From Hyphodiscus hymeniophilus (taxonomy: Eukaryota; Ascomycota; Leotiomycetes; Helotiales; Hyphodiscaceae), in NCBI GenBank assembly GCA_016508695.1, contig VNKQ01000004.1, forward strand, positions 1,054,001 through 1,118,000: a stretch of DNA of 64,000 bases, written 5' to 3'. Below, piece by piece: positions 44,501-55,976 of the stretch. Positions within the stretch are counted from its first letter, which is position 1. The number at the start of each line of letters is the position of its first letter. A model generated the notes under the pieces. It was not told the DNA's origin, made no database searches, and saw nothing but the letters and a program-made list of their open reading frames with translations. The translations under genes and the position numbers were made by a program.

Positions 44501-46411
44501 GATACAGACCAAGTCATGGAATACCTGCAAATTGATAAGACCCGCCCTGCCTATGTGGAAGACATGATGGGGGTGTACCTGCGCCGAAAGCCCTGGTTCA
44601 AGGAGTGCAGCAACTTTCAGTACCACAGTAAGAGTGGAGAGACTGGGGCTTTGTCGGAAGCACGTACAGACTTTTTGAGATTTCTGTCGCTCATATCGGG
44701 CAAGAGCACACATTTCGACGAGATTAGGAAGAAACCGCACTCTTTCTTCGTTGCTCTCACAATGCCAGATATTTCTAGTCAAATCGACCTCCTCCCGACG
44801 ATCGTTGTTGGATCTGACGCCGTCGAAATTCGGATTGATTTGCTGGAAGACCCCGACGCTAAGAACGGCATTCCGACTCTTGATTTCTTGAGCGTGCAGA
44901 TAGCACACTTACGTTCGGTCGTTCACCTTCCTCTAATCTTCACGGTTCGAACGGTCAGCCAAGGTGGTCGATTCCCAGACAACGCTGAGGAAGAGGCACT
45001 CAAGCTATACAAAGCTGCTTTGAGGATGGGCTTAGAGTATATTGATCTCGAGATCACTTACTCAGATGAACTCCTTCTGACCATAACAGAAGCAAAGGGG
45101 TCGTCGAAGATCATTGCTTCGCATCATGATCCACATGGGTCATTGTCTTGGAAGAATGGTGGCTGGATACAGTACTACAACAGAGCTCTCCAGTACGGCG
45201 ATATTATCAAGCTCGTTGGATCGGCCAAGAGTATGGAAGACAACTTCGCTCTCGCAAAGTTCAAATCCACTATAGCGGCTGCACACGACGTGCCCATGAT
45301 TGCAATCAATATGGGCGTACTTGGAAAATTGAGCCGAGTTTTGAATGGCTTCATGACTCCAGTCTCCCATCCAGCTTTGCCTTTCAAAGCAGCACCAGGA
45401 CAGCTTTCCGCTGCTGAAATTTGCCAAGGCCTTTCACTCCTTGGTGAGATCGAACCCAAGTCCTTCTATCTCTTTGGTGCACCAATCTCCGCGTCTCGCT
45501 CACCAGCTCTCCATAACACCATGTTCGAAGCCACAGGACTTCCACATGAATACTCACGCTTCGAGACTACCACTGCCTCAGACATACTGGAGATCATCCG
45601 CTCCCCTAATTTCGGCGGTGCATCTGTCACCATCCCCTTGAAACTCGATATCATACCCCTCCTCGACGACATCACCGACGCGGCCACCCACATTGGCGCG
45701 GTAAATACCATCATCACCATCCCCAGCAAAGATGGCACCACCCGTCTCCTCGGCGACAATACAGACTGGTTAGGCATGACTCACTCCCTAATTTCCAGCT
45801 CCTACCTAACCTCATCGTCGTCCCCCGGCTCCGCTCTCGTAATAGGCGGTGGCGGCACCGCGCGAGCTGCCATCTACGCCCTGCAATCTCTCGCGCACTC
45901 CCCGATCTACATTGTCTCGCGAACACCTTCCAAGCTCATCTCCATGATCTCCTCCTTCCCAGACACCTTCAACATCGTAATCCTCGAATCCGTGAAAGAA
46001 GCCGAGGAGATAGCCGATGTGCCTAACGTCGCAATCGGCACCATCCCCGCCGACAAGCCTATCGAGCAGAACATGCGTGAGATTCTGGCGACGTTGCTGA
46101 GACACCCCAAGGCGGATCTGCAGGCGCAGAGGACGCTGCTGGAGATGGCGTACAAGCCGGCGCAGACGGCTCTGATGCAGATGGCGCGGGATGCGGGCTG
46201 GGTGACCATCCCGGGGCTGGAAGTGCTGAGTGCGCAGGGCTGGTATCAGGTTCGTTATTCCTCTACCGCCGATGACCTCCTTCTCGGATCTCGAAAATGG
46301 GGAAGGAACCTTGCTAACCTCTGTGCCGGAATCTAGTTCCAGAAATGGACGGGTATCAAACCCCTCTACTCCGAAGCCAGGGCGGCGGTTATGGACGAGA
46401 GCATTCCCTGA
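41594..46411 (+). CDS. ARO1: Pentafunctional AROM polypeptide (shikimate pathway)
   Basis: Carries out five consecutive steps from DAHP to EPSP. Exons 41594-46249 and 46337-46411 give 1576 aa. Domains in order: 3-dehydroquinate synthase (about 1-390; GGGVIGDMIGYVAATFMRG, DSSIGGKTAIDTP); EPSP synthase (about 395-850; PGSKSISNRALVLAALG, GNAGTASRFLTT); shikimate kinase (about 863-1045; P-loop GMRGAGKTT, then ACGGGIVE); type I dehydroquinase (about 1050-1280; ASHHDPHG with the catalytic His, and IIKLVGSAKS with the Schiff-base Lys); shikimate dehydrogenase (about 1290-1576; GAPISASRSPALHNTMFEAT, GDNTDWLGM, VIGGGGTARAA). The last 24 residues come from a short second exon after an 87-nt intron. All five active sites look intact. 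Confidence 0.97.
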
Positions 46412-47742
46412 ATAAGCGTCGCTCATCTGCTGTCACATCCTCTTCTCTCTCTTGATAGATAAAATCAAGAAGAACACTGCGTGTGGGCATAGATGGGTCC
46501 GTCAAAAGTCTGGTTGGTCAATAGTTGTAATAGTCATAATAATCAGCACTCGATAGTTCACACACTTGGAATCCAGTTGTGAAACGCATGAGCTCCTCCT
46601 CAATCCCCCACCCCAATCGCTCACACGTCGTGAACCCTGCGTATATCTCCATAGCTCATGGCAGTTTAGGAACTATTGCACGGTGTCTAAGCTTTCTGGA
46701 CGTCTAGATTAGGTTGGCGACTATGAAGATCAAGGTACAATCACGAACGTACATTTGTCATTGGAACGGATGGGTAAATAAGCAATTCTCGGCATTTATA
46801 ATTCTAATTACTCTGCATCCCAACGCTTCTTGCAATTCCAGCGCGAGCCCCGGTAAGGTCTACGCGTGTCATGAATCCGTCAAACCATATAATCATAAGC
46901 GTGTAGAAAAGATACGTGGCCATGTGAACCAGCCACAAGGCCGAGATGAACTCGAAAGAAATGAAACTTGTACACAGATTGACCTCTATTCTATCCGTTG
47001 CTCTTTCCTCTTACTGGCGTACATTAAACCATCTTGTTTGACGACAGGTTTCTGACACAGATAGAAAAGGTGTTGTACAAGTGATAATACACGTGACCGT
47101 CTTTTCCAGAGGTCATTGATCCGCCCAATTAGAATACAATCTATCCTTTCCCTCATAACGCAAGCAATAACGAGAAATGAGATGCCTTAGTCATGATGAC
47201 GACCGCTAGAAAAACAAGCACGCTTCCAAATGAAACCATGGATGCCAGAATGACCAGAAATGACGATAAAAGAGAAATCGGGCTTAAATTCGGGGTCTCA
47301 TGATGTCATTGATGCACAAAAACCCCGCACTGATTGCCAATTTGTGGATGGATGTTTCGGCTCGAGGTGGCAGAACTTGTTCGCCGAAGAATCCGCCGAA
47401 AGGGGCTAGAGCGTGTTGATGTCGGTAGGGAGCGGATCGCACTAGACCTGGCGGGAACCCAGATCAAGGGGCCCTGCAAGTTGCATACCTGCAGAGCAAC
47501 AATTGAACACGTCTGGTTGGATTGTTGTTGGGCGGTTGTTTTCTTCTTCGATATAGTCATTCATTCGGCAAATTCTCAGTCGCAGAGCCTTTGTTGTAGA
47601 CGCTCAAAATTTCTTCTTCCGCGTCTCGTACATGGGGTGGCCGGATGGTGCGAAGTGAGGTAAGGTGAGCTTGGATATCGGCGATATTGGCGAGTGGAGT
47701 GATGAGAGTGACGTGAGGTAAGGGGAGGAAGGAACAGTCAGC
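46412..47742. other. Convergent intergenic ARO1/C2H2 gene
   Basis: About 1.3 kb between convergent stops. Frames at 46714-47055 and 47306-47663 have no recognisable domain. Untranslated ends of both genes are expected. Confidence 0.5.
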
Positions 47743-49863
47743 TCAGTCTCGCCCGTTTCGACGCCGACTCTTGGTCAATTCCACATGATCCGGATGGCAC
47801 ACTCGAAAGTGTCGTGTGAGGGCATCGTTGCGAGAGAAGGTTTTCTCCTCGGTGCACAGATGACACCGCACTTTCTGCTTGCGCGCATTGTGAATCGTAT
47901 CTTCGTGTCTTGTAAGATCGTACGGCCGAGAGAAGATGGTATTGCACGGCTTCCCCGTCGAAGGATTGATTCTTTCGCACTGATTCATGTTAGAATTCAT
48001 CCATGGAAATCTAGAGGATTGATTTGTTGCGCTTACTTTGTGAGGTCCATTTTGCGTGTTCCGGAACGCCGCTGAGGTCATTCCGCCCTCATCTTCACCG
48101 GCGACTGCTGATGCTGAGTTTCGATGACCCTCGCGTTTGTGTCGTTGCAACTTCGCCGGAGTCTCAAATCGTAAGGTGCAGCCATGGTATGTGCATGTGT
48201 ACGTGCCAGAGTCGGCTGATGTACCAGCGGGCTTCTTGCTCTCAGATGCGGCCGGCGCGTATTCGCTGCTGCTCGATTCCATCGATGTCAGAGACGCGGG
48301 GAAGTCCTCCGTGGCGTTGGACAGGTTGCTTGGCTGTCTTCGTTGTTGTGGGACAAATGGGTATTGTTGGGGTATTTGTCGGACACTGCCGGGCACAGAC
48401 GGTGGTACAAAATTGAACGTGTTTTGCTGTGGTGTAGCCTGTGACGTTGTCGAGTATGCCGATGAGCTTTCCCGTCGAGTAGTTGCCATTGATGCGTAGC
48501 TTTGTTGTGAAGCCGTCTCATCCGCATCTGCGGCCTCGCGCGACAATTGTTGATGGCGGTACTGTACCGGTGACGCCTGCTGTTGCTGTGGTGGGAATAG
48601 TGGCATGCCAGCATCCTGTTCGTTCTCGTGATAGTCTAGATCGACTTCTTTCGGTGAGATCGTCTTGGGTGTGTGCTGCTCCGGTGACGTCCTCTCCATT
48701 TGCTCGCGAAGGGCCTGTGCATCATTCACCAACTTTTGTTGCTCCCTCATATGCGTAGCAGTTCCAAATTTGAAGTTGGGTGATTGTTGCGCAAAGGTGT
48801 TTCCCGAGGGAGCCAGAGGAGAACCTTGTCTAAACGGTGATCGTTCTCGAGAAGGGATGGTTAGAGGCACTTGTGTATTCGATGCGCTCAGATGTTGACT
48901 GTTGGCAGCCTGAAGCCTTTGTGCGAAAATGTCGTTTACAGGTGAGACTGTCGCAGGAATCGAGCTAGTCGAGGTTGATGGCGCGGAGGTGATCTGAAAG
49001 CTTGGGTTGTATAGTTCATCAGCGTAGATATCCGTCATTGTTCGATCGAGTTTCGGCATCGCGCTTCTGAATGCTGTATTATCGCAAAGTTGTAAGTATT
49101 CGTTCAACCAGAAATCGACACTTGAAGTCTCACCAGATCTTCGCCTCTCTTCGCCTTCGTATCCAGGTGGCGTAGTTACTGATGGTGAGTCATGACTTGC
49201 CACCGAGGAATTGTACGGTCTCGCCGAGTGGCCGTTGAACTCTGGCGCAGGCATCAGTTCCACGTTGGCCATCTTGCTTGGGAGCCCGTCGTGGCTCATT
49301 GTATGGAAGGGAGTATGTTGCGAGTTGTAGAAATTGGAGAAATGCGGTGCAAGGAATTGTTCTTGCGAAGGCGTATGCACGGGTGTTAAGGGTTTCGACG
49401 ATGGCTGGTGATAGTCATGGAAATCATGATACAGATCACCGGCAACCTGAGGATTCGATGTGTTGGCAGTGTATGGCGACGCTGGTCCTGCCGAGCCCAG
49501 AGAGGACAAAGAAGACTCGCGTTGCTTTCTCGCTCTGGTAGTCGACGTCGGTGTCAATTGCCCGTTGGAGAGCCAGCTGTTCGAATGCTCAGACTGCATC
49601 AGCGGTTGAGAAGGACTCGAGAAGCTGTGGGGTTGGTAATCGAACAGAGTCTGATCTGTGCCGAACGAGTAGATGTTGTTCGACGTCGTAATGTCGTTAT
49701 AATCTGAATGAGGCGGCGAAGGAATTGCAGGTATCGACGGCCAGCTCTGATGTTGGGTAGTTTGTGTTTGTGTTTGTGTGTGCGGAATGTTGGTGTTGAT
49801 GGATGATGAGTATGGAGGTTGGTAGAAGTTCTGACGTCTTTGGTAGTTTGCGGTAGCGATCAT
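47743..49863 (-). CDS. C2H2 zinc-finger transcription factor, possibly Rpn4-like
   Basis: Nuclear regulator. Exons 49863-48037 and 47979-47743 give 687 aa. The first 550 residues are Gln/Ser/Pro/Thr-rich and low in complexity. Three C2H2 fingers lie at the C-terminus. Finger 1 is at about 557-580 (CTYHGC, then HKREGH). Finger 2 begins at residue 610 with a long Cys-Cys spacing (C-x10-C) and contains FSRPYDLTRHEDTIH. Finger 3 is at about 648-671 with CHLC and FSRNDALTRHFRVCH. The FSRPYDLTRH plus FSRNDALTRH pair resembles the Rpn4 proteasome-gene regulator; this is recall, not a search. The 57-nt intron between fingers 1 and 2 has good splice signals and a CTAAC branch, yet is stop-free and in frame. 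Confidence 0.88.
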   Translation of the reverse strand: MIATANYQRRQNFYQPPYSSSINTNIPHTQTQTQTTQHQSWPSIPAIPSPPHSDYNDITTSNNIYSFGTDQTLFDYQPHSFSSPSQPLMQSEHSNSWLSNGQLTPTSTTRARKQRESSLSSLGSAGPASPYTANTSNPQVAGDLYHDFHDYHQPSSKPLTPVHTPSQEQFLAPHFSNFYNSQHTPFHTMSHDGLPSKMANVELMPAPEFNGHSARPYNSSVASHDSPSVTTPPGYEGEERRRSGETSSVDFWLNEYLQLCDNTAFRSAMPKLDRTMTDIYADELYNPSFQITSAPSTSTSSIPATVSPVNDIFAQRLQAANSQHLSASNTQVPLTIPSRERSPFRQGSPLAPSGNTFAQQSPNFKFGTATHMREQQKLVNDAQALREQMERTSPEQHTPKTISPKEVDLDYHENEQDAGMPLFPPQQQQASPVQYRHQQLSREAADADETASQQSYASMATTRRESSSAYSTTSQATPQQNTFNFVPPSVPGSVRQIPQQYPFVPQQRRQPSNLSNATEDFPASLTSMESSSSEYAPAASESKKPAGTSADSGTYTCTYHGCTLRFETPAKLQRHKREGHRNSASAVAGEDEGGMTSAAFRNTQNGPHKVSATNQSSRFPWMNSNMNQCERINPSTGKPCNTIFSRPYDLTRHEDTIHNARKQKVRCHLCTEEKTFSRNDALTRHFRVCHPDHVELTKSRRRNGRD

Positions 49864-50210
49864 CGTTGGGTCGAGGGGTAGGAGGGACGAAACCGGGTGG
49901 CGAACGCCGAGACTTTATATGAAAGTATGCAACAATTTAGCTCGGCCTTGAGTCGGATTCTTTTTTTTTTTCTTCCTGCTGCGCGGAACAAAGGAGTGGC
50001 TGCTGGAAGTTGCTTTCGAATTGATGATGAATCAGACCGTGGTCATGTGCTCAACGAGGGTCGTCTAGAGTATAGGCAGAGTGAATGGACTACGAATGTG
50101 GAGGAATAGTCATCCGAGGGAGGCAGAGTGCGTCGGAGTGTCGGAGTCGAGAGTCGAGACTCGGGCTGGTGGTGGCTGGATGTTGAGTATGTATGTGTGT
50201 ACGTACGTAT

Positions 50211-50297
50211 ATGAGTGAGTGAGTGAGCGAGTGAGTGAGCGAGTGAGTGAGCGAGTGAATTGAGAGTTGAGCGAGTGTGTTAGAGTGAGTGAGTGAG
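50211..50297. repeat. GAGT/GAGC tetranucleotide microsatellite
   Basis: About twenty tandem GAGT or GAGC units with a short interruption, 350-435 bp upstream of the C2H2 gene start. Confidence 0.9.
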
Positions 50298-50619
50298 GAT
50301 GATGATGGGTGAGAATCAGTTAGTAGTAGTAGGTAGGTTCGAGTTCCAAATAAGCTGGAGGAGAGGAGGCGATCGTTATATCTATCTGTCTATCCATCTA
50401 TCCATCCCATCCTCTATTATTTTTGGAGGACTTACATGGCTGTTCGGACCGTACGAGCAGGGTCTCTTAGTCTCTTGATTTTTGATTCCACAAGAACTAC
50501 CACCCTCCGCCCACCAGCCAAATATCCAAATCGGGAATGACATCGTATCCCTGTCACGGATAAGAGCGATGACGAAAAATCCTTGCGGGGCGTGCGTGAT
50601 GCATTTCACTGCATTGCGA

Positions 50620-50676
50620 TGGGTGGTGGTGGACCCGGTGGTGGATGGGTGGATGGGTGGATGGGTGGATGGGTTG
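50620..50676 (+). repeat. GGATGGGT tandem repeat with G-quadruplex pattern
   Basis: Four perfect 8-bp units give four or more GGG runs separated by five bases, which satisfies the common G3-N(1-7) quadruplex pattern on the + strand. It lies about 760-810 bp upstream of the C2H2 start codon, on the template strand of that gene. Confidence 0.7.
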
Positions 50677-53413
50677 GCTGACCAGGTTGTGTTTTGGTGG
50701 ACACACTGGACAGGCCACTGGTCGAGTCGGGTACAGCAGGGAAGAAGGAAGAATTGGAAGAATGGAAGAATGAAAGAAAGAGTCTGCGCAAATGTTATTG
50801 TTGCCTCAGGCATAAATTAAGGTTCACACCCACCTACTTCGTCTCTCCGTCTCTCCGTCTCTCCGCCTACCTCCGTATCTACCCACCCACATACATCCAC
50901 CACATCCGTACTCGTACCGGAGAAGCCAGCTGCAGAAGCGAACGAAGACTGCACGCCGCTTCCAGAAGGACGCACGAGCGTGGGATAGGGAACTTTGCGC
51001 AATGGGGCGTCACCCTAAGCCCTGTATGGAGAGTCCAGCACGAAGAGGGGAAGGAATCCATCGGCATCCTCTAAACTGAAAAGGGCGAAATAGATGGGTG
51101 AGTTGCATGTGCCGAGCCGAGTCCAAAGGTGAAAAGTCGAGAGACGAGACCACAACAAACAGTATGCACAGCCACGACCACCGCAGACCTCGGACCATCC
51201 ACTCCCTGGCAATTGTAACATCCCCAACCCAACCAACCTATCAGCACCACAACCTTATGCAACGTCCAGCTAGACCCTGAAAATCTCTTCAATTCGGGAC
51301 CCCGTCTTTCCTTGTCTTCCCGGCTTTAGAAATTAGAGTGCTGATTTTTGCCACAACTGGGGAGGGAATCTTCCTCGGAACTACCTTACCGGTCCCTGAG
51401 TCCTAATAATCCGTTGGGACCTGGCCCAAGCAAACCACCCCCCCGCAATCAGGAGTGTAGATCCCCATCACCAGTATGCTATTCTTAGGGTGAGGCTCAG
51501 ACTCGTTAAGTACGCTCTCTCACACATCCGTCCCCTAAGTAGAGTCTGGGTGGCGACTCCTGCCCCTCTTCTACCCCTCATAGCTAGAGTTACGGCGAGC
51601 CCCTCCACTAAGATGGATCGAATTCATATGATTCCCATGGCTCGAATCAAGATCTGCATATCCATCCAACACAACAACCACGGTACAGTACGTGCACAGA
51701 TGTAGAAGCCCAGATATCCTTGATCGGGCCGCTTCGCAATCGTGGCTGTGGAAAGCAGATCCTGGTAGGCAGAGACAGCGAAGAGGTATCATGCTTAATG
51801 CTTAATTTTGGTCATGCTCGCGCAGGCATGGACCAAGCTTGGTTCTTGCTGAGCTGAATATCTCCAGATTCGACTGCCGGTGCTATGTGCAGTGCAGTAT
51901 AGCGGAAAGTCTGAGACCTGCCTGCTGCCAATGTGCACAATGACTAACACTTACTTTGTTGATTACTTTCTATTGTTGATTGTCATACTCTACTCCGTCT
52001 GGCCTCGGTCGGATTTCATGACAGTACTCGTAATAACTCCGATTTTGTTCCAGCTAGACAAATTGCCAAAGGAGGACATTGGATGGTTCGTAAGAATTCG
52101 TGCTTATTCACCTTCGTACAACTCAGGAAGACAGCGCGGCATAGCGGTCGAACTGCTCTCCGGCCTCGCAATACTGCTTGAGCCACGCTGCACATATCGG
52201 ATATAGTGGAAGCAGAGCAGCTTCCAACAAATTGAGCAATGAAAAATCTCCTCAATTCTCAAATCCCATACTTCCGAGGCCTTCGGATCGGACGTCTCGG
52301 AAGCTGATTGTCGTCAGCTTCGACAAAGCAGCAACAGCAGCTGACTCAGTGACTCGTGCTTGAGCGAGCCGCAAACCGACGACCGACTCAGCTAAGCGAT
52401 GCTTTGTTGAAGTGTCAAATACTTTGGTAAGCGAGCTATTGATGCCAGCTCGCATTCGCAGAGCCTCGGAAGTCTCAATGGCGATTGGTCTCGGTAGGTC
52501 TCGCCAAGAACATTGCGAATGTCGCCGTTGACCTTTCTCTCAAGCCGAGCGAAAGCTGTGCTCGGCGCTTCGCAGTCGCTGACGGAAAAGTCCTGGGATC
52601 CCTTACGAAGAAACTTACTCATGCCTATTCATCGGAAAGCTGCTTGACCGAAGGCAATGCTGAGCATACTACCTGTGGTTGCTGCGGGTCCTTATCTGAG
52701 AAGCGGCCTCATCAACCTAGACAAGCTGACCTAGATAACAGCTCAAGTGCCTCGGGAGAAACACTCTGCTGGACTCGAGCCACGTTCTCCCCCACAATCC
52801 ACCAGATCAAGCACAGACTACGCGCCGTCGATCTTGATCCAGAGCGGGAGGTAAAAGCGATCGATCTCGTGGCTGTGCGCGCACACCAGAGAGAAAGCAG
52901 CAGTGATTTCCCCCTTCTCGAAGCCACTTCGGAACACGCCGACGCATCGTCAGTGCATTTGTCCATTCAGGCTGAAATGTCTCACAGTACCCCGGGAAAT
53001 GGTGCTCAAGCCCAGTTTGCTATGGCTGGAGACCCTGCACAAGGTTTTTAAACATTTTTCCGCGGGCATCAAATGTACATATGGTTCGTGCTTTTTACGC
53101 TTAGAAGCGCTTCACAAAGTCCCAATGCCTCTCTCTCCCATACTGCAGCACTGTTCAGCAGTAAAATCCAAAAGGACGAGCGGAAGCGGAACTCTCCTTC
53201 ATCCATGCATCGTGCAGGGCTGCGCAGTGGGAGTTCAAGTCAAGCCAAGTCTGGTTGCTTGATAGTACAAATCAATCGCCGTCGGTGTTTGGCTGTGCAC
53301 TCACACCTCAGTTTCTCAATGAATGCCAGTTCGGCCCGGTGGGCAGCTTTAGACAGTCTCACGGTCCTGCTTCTTTTAGGCCTGGCTGGGATTTGATAAG
53401 GCTTGGTAAATCG

Positions 53414-53438
53414 TTACTGTACAGTAGCTGTACAGTAA
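53414..53438. repeat. Perfect 11-bp inverted repeat with 3-nt spacer
   Basis: TTACTGTACAG, spacer TAG, then CTGTACAGTAA: a perfect palindrome able to form a hairpin or bind a dimeric protein. It is intergenic, about 740 bp upstream of the NDUFAF2-type gene. Confidence 0.85.
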
Positions 53439-54181
53439 GAAACATACCGACTATTCGGCGACTTTCCTGCTTGGGTCGGTACTTTTCTCCGTGTACTATG
53501 TTCAGGGTTGGATTCTGATATGAGATGCAACATGCGAGACGGTGGAGAGCTGTGGGCTGCACAGATGCACTTGCAACGGTACAGAATGGACTTGATTGGA
53601 GATTGTTGATGCTACTTTTAGAAAATTTGCAATTGAACTGGGTAGAGTGTGTTGAGGCTTGAAGTTGTGGTTGTGGTTGATCTCTTGTTGTTGATCTTTC
53701 CTTCGCATAGAGAGCTACTTCGAGTATGATGTCATTGAGGCCGGCAGTTTTTTGATATTGAATTACTGGAAGATCTCCATGCAGACTGCACAGGGTGGAT
53801 TTCCAATAAAGTGTTTGTGATGGAGTTTCCCGTAGACTAAACCTATGAATAGTTCAATACTTCGTGTTGAGCATTGGTGACCCTGTAATCGTTTTCATTT
53901 GGGATATGGGAAGAACTCGAGGGGCGGAGTAAATTCGAGTGCACGTGACATATCTGGCTGTCGAGCTCACCAATTTGCCACTTACTCGCTGGTTTCAGAT
54001 CTGATAATCTTAAAATAAACTATTCTGTTGCAGCTAGGATAAGCTTCCATACGAAAGGTAGATTGGACTGGTTTTGAAACATCATCTGACATCGTGTCGA
54101 TATGGTGCTCCTTACCTAAGGTAAACGAGTAGACTCTCAAGCCGGACACCTGCTCGCCTCCCAGACCACAACACCATCACA

Positions 54182-55030
54182 ATGACATCCAAACCCCTCT
54201 CGCCAATCCGAAAAGCCTGGTATCAATGGAAAAGTTTACATCTCCCATGGCGGAAGCGTTTCCTGATCGGTATGATCCCTTTTCATCCCTACCAGACTCC
54301 CTGCCTCCCCTCATACCAACAGATACCTACCCCTCGCCTCAAGTTATCCCACGCCCATCCCAAACTCCTAAGCAAGCCTAACTTCCCGCTAGGACTCGAC
54401 CTCCAAGGTAACACCTTCTGGGAATTCCGCGACACCCTCAATTCCCACAAGCACCGCATGCGCCGCATAGTGCAATACCCACCCGCAACACATCATTCCG
54501 ACATCAACATCTCACCACAGTGGCATCAGTGGCTACGGCACACCCGTCGCGATGCCCCGAGCCTTGACGAGCAGAGCCAGGATCTGGTCCGCCAGGAGAA
54601 CCTGAAGGTCCTGGCCAGGCAGGCGGACGAGAGGTGGGCTGCGAAAGGGAGTTTCCTGGACAGGCCGGAAGCGAGGCAGCCCGCGCCTGCGCTGCGTGGG
54701 ACACAGGCTTCAGCGGTAACTCCGCAGATGGAACCAGATGTGCGGTTGGGTGAGACGGAAGCGCCGCAGGAGGTTAGGTGGGATGGGGAGGTTAGAGCAG
54801 AGGTCCCTGGTGTAGGGTTGAAGGATGCGGCAAGGAGCGAGCAAGGAGGAGGGGAAACCCCGGCGATGCAGGCCCCGGATCAGAAGAAGCATTATTTCAA
54901 TGAGAGGCCGGATGGTACCGAAATCAAAGAGAAGAAGTACAAGGACGATCCGTGGAAGCAGGCTAGGGGTGCGCCGAGTGAGGATTGGAAGCCTGCTGCT
55001 TGGAGTCCGAACTCTGCGCTGAAACGATAG
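54182..55030 (+). CDS. NADH:ubiquinone oxidoreductase assembly factor, NDUFAF2/mimitin type
   Basis: Mitochondrial protein of the NDUFA12/B17.2L family that assists complex I assembly. Exons 54182-54269 and 54393-55030 give 241 aa. The N-terminus has SPIRKAWYQWKSLHLPWRKR, then GLDLQGNTFWEFRD at the junction, RMRRIVQYPPATHHSDINIS and PQWHQWLRHTRRDAPSLDEQ. These are the family's conserved blocks. The C-terminal half is charged and low in complexity, longer than in animals but usual in fungi. The intron is 123 nt with a CCTAAC branch and a CTAG acceptor. It is also in frame and stop-free; removing it restores the family spacing between KRFLIG and LDLQGN. Confidence 0.88.
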   Translation: MTSKPLSPIRKAWYQWKSLHLPWRKRFLIGMIPFHPYQTPCLPSYQQIPTPRLKLSHAHPKLLSKPNFPLGLDLQGNTFWEFRDTLNSHKHRMRRIVQYPPATHHSDINISPQWHQWLRHTRRDAPSLDEQSQDLVRQENLKVLARQADERWAAKGSFLDRPEARQPAPALRGTQASAVTPQMEPDVRLGETEAPQEVRWDGEVRAEVPGVGLKDAARSEQGGGETPAMQAPDQKKHYFNERPDGTEIKEKKYKDDPWKQARGAPSEDWKPAAWSPNSALKR

Positions 55031-55976
55031 TGGATGATATGTTACGAGCGTATCTTTACTAATATGGATGGGATACCTATATGGTCGGTCTCGACTGAGC
55101 CTGGTACCTTGCAACTATGAAAGATCGGCTTCTATTGGCATCACACCTGGCGCCAAAAGTCGATATACTTGAGATAATGCACGAAGCAGCAACCGCGATT
55201 GAGAGGTTGGGGAACCCACCAACATAGAAGAGATATGTCTATTCATACCCGGCCATGTTGAAAGAGGAGGTAAGCAGGTGGCGGAACTTCTGATCTGACA
55301 TACGCCTGAAAGGCAACCAAGCGATATCAAGTATTTGGAGATAAAACTTTTAGAATGCACATAATACTGGCTGTAAAATTTTCCGTAATTAGGAGAACTG
55401 TCGGAATCCGCTCATAGTTCGCTGATGACGCGAAAGTGACTCAACTTGTTTTTCATCTTGTTCATGGAGAAAACTTCGTTGCAGACTGCTATTGCTCATT
55501 CTTTCTTCATGGTGCTAGCAATCTTATAAAAACTCCCAAGTTCAGAAAGGATTCCAGATTCTCCTCGTACCAATGCCAGGAGGAGAGCGAACAGATAGCA
55601 CTGTGCTGGCAGAGAAACAACTGATATTGCCATGCATAAGAAACGTTCTCCTCTTCATAACGTTGTATCCCCTAGGGGCAGGTCCAGGTTTTGGCTCAGC
55701 GCTTCTCAGCTTCAGCACCACAAAACTGTGTAGAAACGAAACAAGGGGCCTCTCCCATTTTGTCATCTTCGGCCTCATTACCGTTGTTGGCGCCCTTTGA
55801 AGAAACCCCGGCTCATTGGCTGGAGTCGATCATCGCTTGACAACGACGCTTGGATGCTGACTACGAAGACGGCATTACCTCTCTTCAGCTCGGGTCGATT
55901 GCAGAAAAGTGTTGATACTACCATCCTGTCCATATATTTCTATTTACTAAAAGCAAGAGCTGAGCTGTGCCCAAAG
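55031..55976. other. Intergenic NDUFAF2-type / Zn2Cys6 gene
   Basis: About 950 bp. Frames at 55115-55360 and 55542-55778 (minus) show no recognisable similarity. Promoter of the downstream regulator is expected. Confidence 0.5.

Larger units (their letters stand above)
49864..54181. other. 4.3 kb repeat-containing gap upstream of the C2H2 gene
   Basis: No supported gene. It contains a 12-nt poly-T run near 49962, a GAGT microsatellite (50211-50297), a GGATGGGT repeat (50620-50676), CGTCTCTC-like repeats (about 50838-50866) and a palindrome (53414-53438). Open frames at 52485-53051 (188 codons) and 52903-53262 have no recognisable domain and no splice partners. It may be a long promoter and leader for the regulator, and could also contain a non-coding RNA; sequence alone does not decide. 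Confidence 0.45.

Noticed and set aside
46250..46336. Read-through C-terminus of AROM without the last intron
   Set aside because: It would replace the conserved shikimate dehydrogenase end with unrelated residues. The spliced exon at 46337-46411 gives the expected FQKWTGIKPLYSEARAAV ending.
52485..53051. 188-codon open frame upstream of the C2H2 gene
   Set aside because: No recognisable domain, no plausible splice partners, and a composition unlike neighbouring genes. Kept only as part of the intergenic description.
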